15,135 nucleotides of DNA, from assembly GCA_035491935.1 (NCBI GenBank), contig DATJJW010000096.1, positions 1-15,135 on the forward strand, given 5' to 3'. Positions within the stretch are counted from its first letter, which is position 1, and every line of letters starts with the position of its first letter. Under the pieces are notes generated by a model. The model saw only the letters and a program-made list of their open reading frames with translations, was not told the origin of the DNA and did no database searches. The DNA comes from DATJJW01 sp035491935. Its GTDB lineage: Bacteria; Pseudomonadota; Alphaproteobacteria; ATCC43930; CGMCC-115725. Below are positions 14,371 to 15,135 of this stretch, one piece after another. A program made the position numbers and the translations under genes.

Positions 14371-14970
14371 TTGCGGCAGGCAAGCATCGAGCGCAACACC
14401 AAGGAAACCCAGATCAAGACCACGGTCGATCTGGACGGCACCGGCCAGTACAATGTCTCGACCGGCGTGGGCTTCCTCGACCATATGCTGGAGCAGCTGT
14501 CGCGCCACAGCCTGATCGACCTGACGCTGGAAGCCAAGGGCGACCTGCATATCGATTTCCACCACACGACCGAGGATAGCGCCCTCGCCATCGGCACCGC
14601 CGTCTCCCAGGCGCTGGGCGACCGCAAGGGCATCCGCCGCTACGGCGATGCGCTCATCCCGATGGACGAGACGCTGACCCGCGTGGCGCTCGACCTCTCG
14701 AACCGTCCCTACCTCGTCTGGAAGGTGAATTTCACCCGCGACAAGCTCGGAGAGATGGATACCGAGCTGTTCAAGGAGTGGTTCCAGGCCTTCGCCCAGA
14801 TGGCCGGCGTCACCCTGCATGTCGAGAACCTCTACGGCGAGAACAACCACCACATCGTCGAATCCTGTTTCAAGGGGCTGGCCCGGGCCCTGCGCGAGGC
14901 GATCGAGATCGACCCGCGCAAGGCCGACGCCGTGCCGTCGACCAAGGGCACGCTGGGCGGCTCGCTCTGA
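14371..14970 (+). CDS. hisB: Imidazoleglycerol-phosphate dehydratase
   Basis: HisB dehydrates imidazole glycerol phosphate to imidazole acetol phosphate in histidine biosynthesis. This is the monofunctional form (199 residues), not the bifunctional enterobacterial type fused to a phosphatase. The metal-binding motifs are all there: FLDHML with H38, DFHHTTED (62-69), DE at 99-100, and ENNHHIVES (157-165). The TTG at 14371 is preceded by AAGGAG (14358-14363) at seven bases, and the resulting N-terminus RQASIERNTKETQI is normal for the family. The frame is open to an ATG at 14272, but that would lie upstream of the predicted promoter. HisB is followed by hisH with 13 bases between stop and start, the usual start of a hisB-hisH-hisA-hisF cluster. 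Confidence 0.96.
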   Translation: MRQASIERNTKETQIKTTVDLDGTGQYNVSTGVGFLDHMLEQLSRHSLIDLTLEAKGDLHIDFHHTTEDSALAIGTAVSQALGDRKGIRRYGDALIPMDETLTRVALDLSNRPYLVWKVNFTRDKLGEMDTELFKEWFQAFAQMAGVTLHVENLYGENNHHIVESCFKGLARALREAIEIDPRKADAVPSTKGTLGGSL

Positions 14971-14992
14971 TGGCAGGACTCTGATGGCAGAA
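14965..14992 (+). repeat. 14-base tandem duplication across the hisB-hisH junction
   Basis: CTCTGATGGCAGGA (14965-14978) is followed directly by CTCTGATGGCAGAA (14979-14992), matching at 13 of 14 positions. The unit carries the end of hisB and a start codon, so the junction now has two TGATG signals and a five-codon open frame including stop (14970-14984) between hisB and hisH. Confidence 0.85.
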
Positions 14993-15135
14993 CGCTGCGT
15001 CGTCATCGATTACGGCTCGGGCAATCTGCGTTCGGCCGCCAAGGCCTTCGAACGCGCGGCCCAGGAACAGGGGTTGTCGGTCACGATCGAGGTTTCCGGC
15101 TCGGCTGATGCCTTGCGCCACGCCGACCGCATCGT
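14984..15135 (+). CDS. hisH: Imidazole glycerol phosphate synthase glutamine amidotransferase subunit (partial, 3' end outside window)
   Basis: HisH hydrolyses glutamine and passes ammonia to HisF, which makes imidazole glycerol phosphate and AICAR. Only the first 50 codons are in the window: MAERCVVIDYGSGNLRSA, the typical N-terminal strand and glycine-containing loop of HisH, followed by helix AAKAFERAA. The catalytic cysteine lies beyond the window edge. ATG 14984 has AGGA (14975-14978) five bases upstream, supplied by the first copy of a 14-base duplication. An ATG at 14970 is out of frame with HisH and stops after four codons. It is in one transcript with hisB. Confidence 0.92.
   Translation, partial: MAERCVVIDYGSGNLRSAAKAFERAAQEQGLSVTIEVSGSADALRHADRI

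Noticed and set aside
14194..15006. Minus-strand reading frame of 270 codons opposite hisB
   Set aside because: It is the reverse of an intact HisB and HisH start. Long open antisense frames are expected at this GC content.
1..15135. CRISPR array, transposon, tRNA or phage genes
   Set aside because: No regularly spaced repeats, transposase-like translations, terminal inverted repeats with duplications, or cloverleaf sequences were seen on either strand.

Overview
The window reads as chromosomal DNA of a high-GC alphaproteobacterium, probably Rhodospirillales-like. The reasons are the GC-rich codon use throughout, a SAM-II riboswitch (a class known mainly from Alphaproteobacteria) in front of metZ, a DUF2336 protein (a family common in this class), and a hisB-hisH gene order. 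The genes are closely packed. I see no tRNA, rRNA, CRISPR array, insertion sequence or prophage gene, so most of this is housekeeping and nutrient-uptake DNA with some unexplained small elements.

Layout. (1) 1-592 is the 3' end of thiC (thiamine pyrimidine synthesis), followed after 25 bases by a His-rich zinc/cation diffusion facilitator (618-1673) and an unrecognised cysteine-free, helix-rich protein (1770-2774) that ends at a strong bidirectional terminator. (2) On the minus strand, an MFS transporter (2858-4090) has its own putative promoter and GTACC half-sites. (3) Next on the minus strand is a tight operon: metZ (5126-6343), a rhodanese-domain protein (4701-5126) and an OsmC-family protein (4270-4686), preceded by a SAM-II riboswitch at about 6408-6460. 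(4) Divergent from it on the plus strand is the sulfate ABC uptake operon: sulfate-binding protein, cysT, cysW and cysA (6708-10714). A perfect inverted repeat that fits a LysR-type box sits at its promoter. A 50-base near-perfect palindrome separates cysW from cysA. (5) On the minus strand, a DUF2336 protein and a gamma-class carbonic anhydrase-like hexapeptide protein form a two-gene unit whose end abuts cysA. (6) On the plus strand follow a YhhS-like MFS transporter, an 80-residue proline-rich small protein, and then hisB and the start of hisH (histidine biosynthesis).

How the genes fit together: the central 4.2-10.7 kb is a sulfur block. Sulfate is imported by Sbp-CysTWA. Sulfide derived from it would be fixed by MetZ into homocysteine on the way to methionine and SAM, and SAM would feed back through the SAM-II riboswitch on metZ and, through co-transcription, on the rhodanese and OsmC genes. 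The two arms share one 364-base control region (6344-6707), which carries the most interesting regulatory signals of the window. Several genes (metZ, cysW, the YhhS-like gene, hisB) appear to start with TTG.
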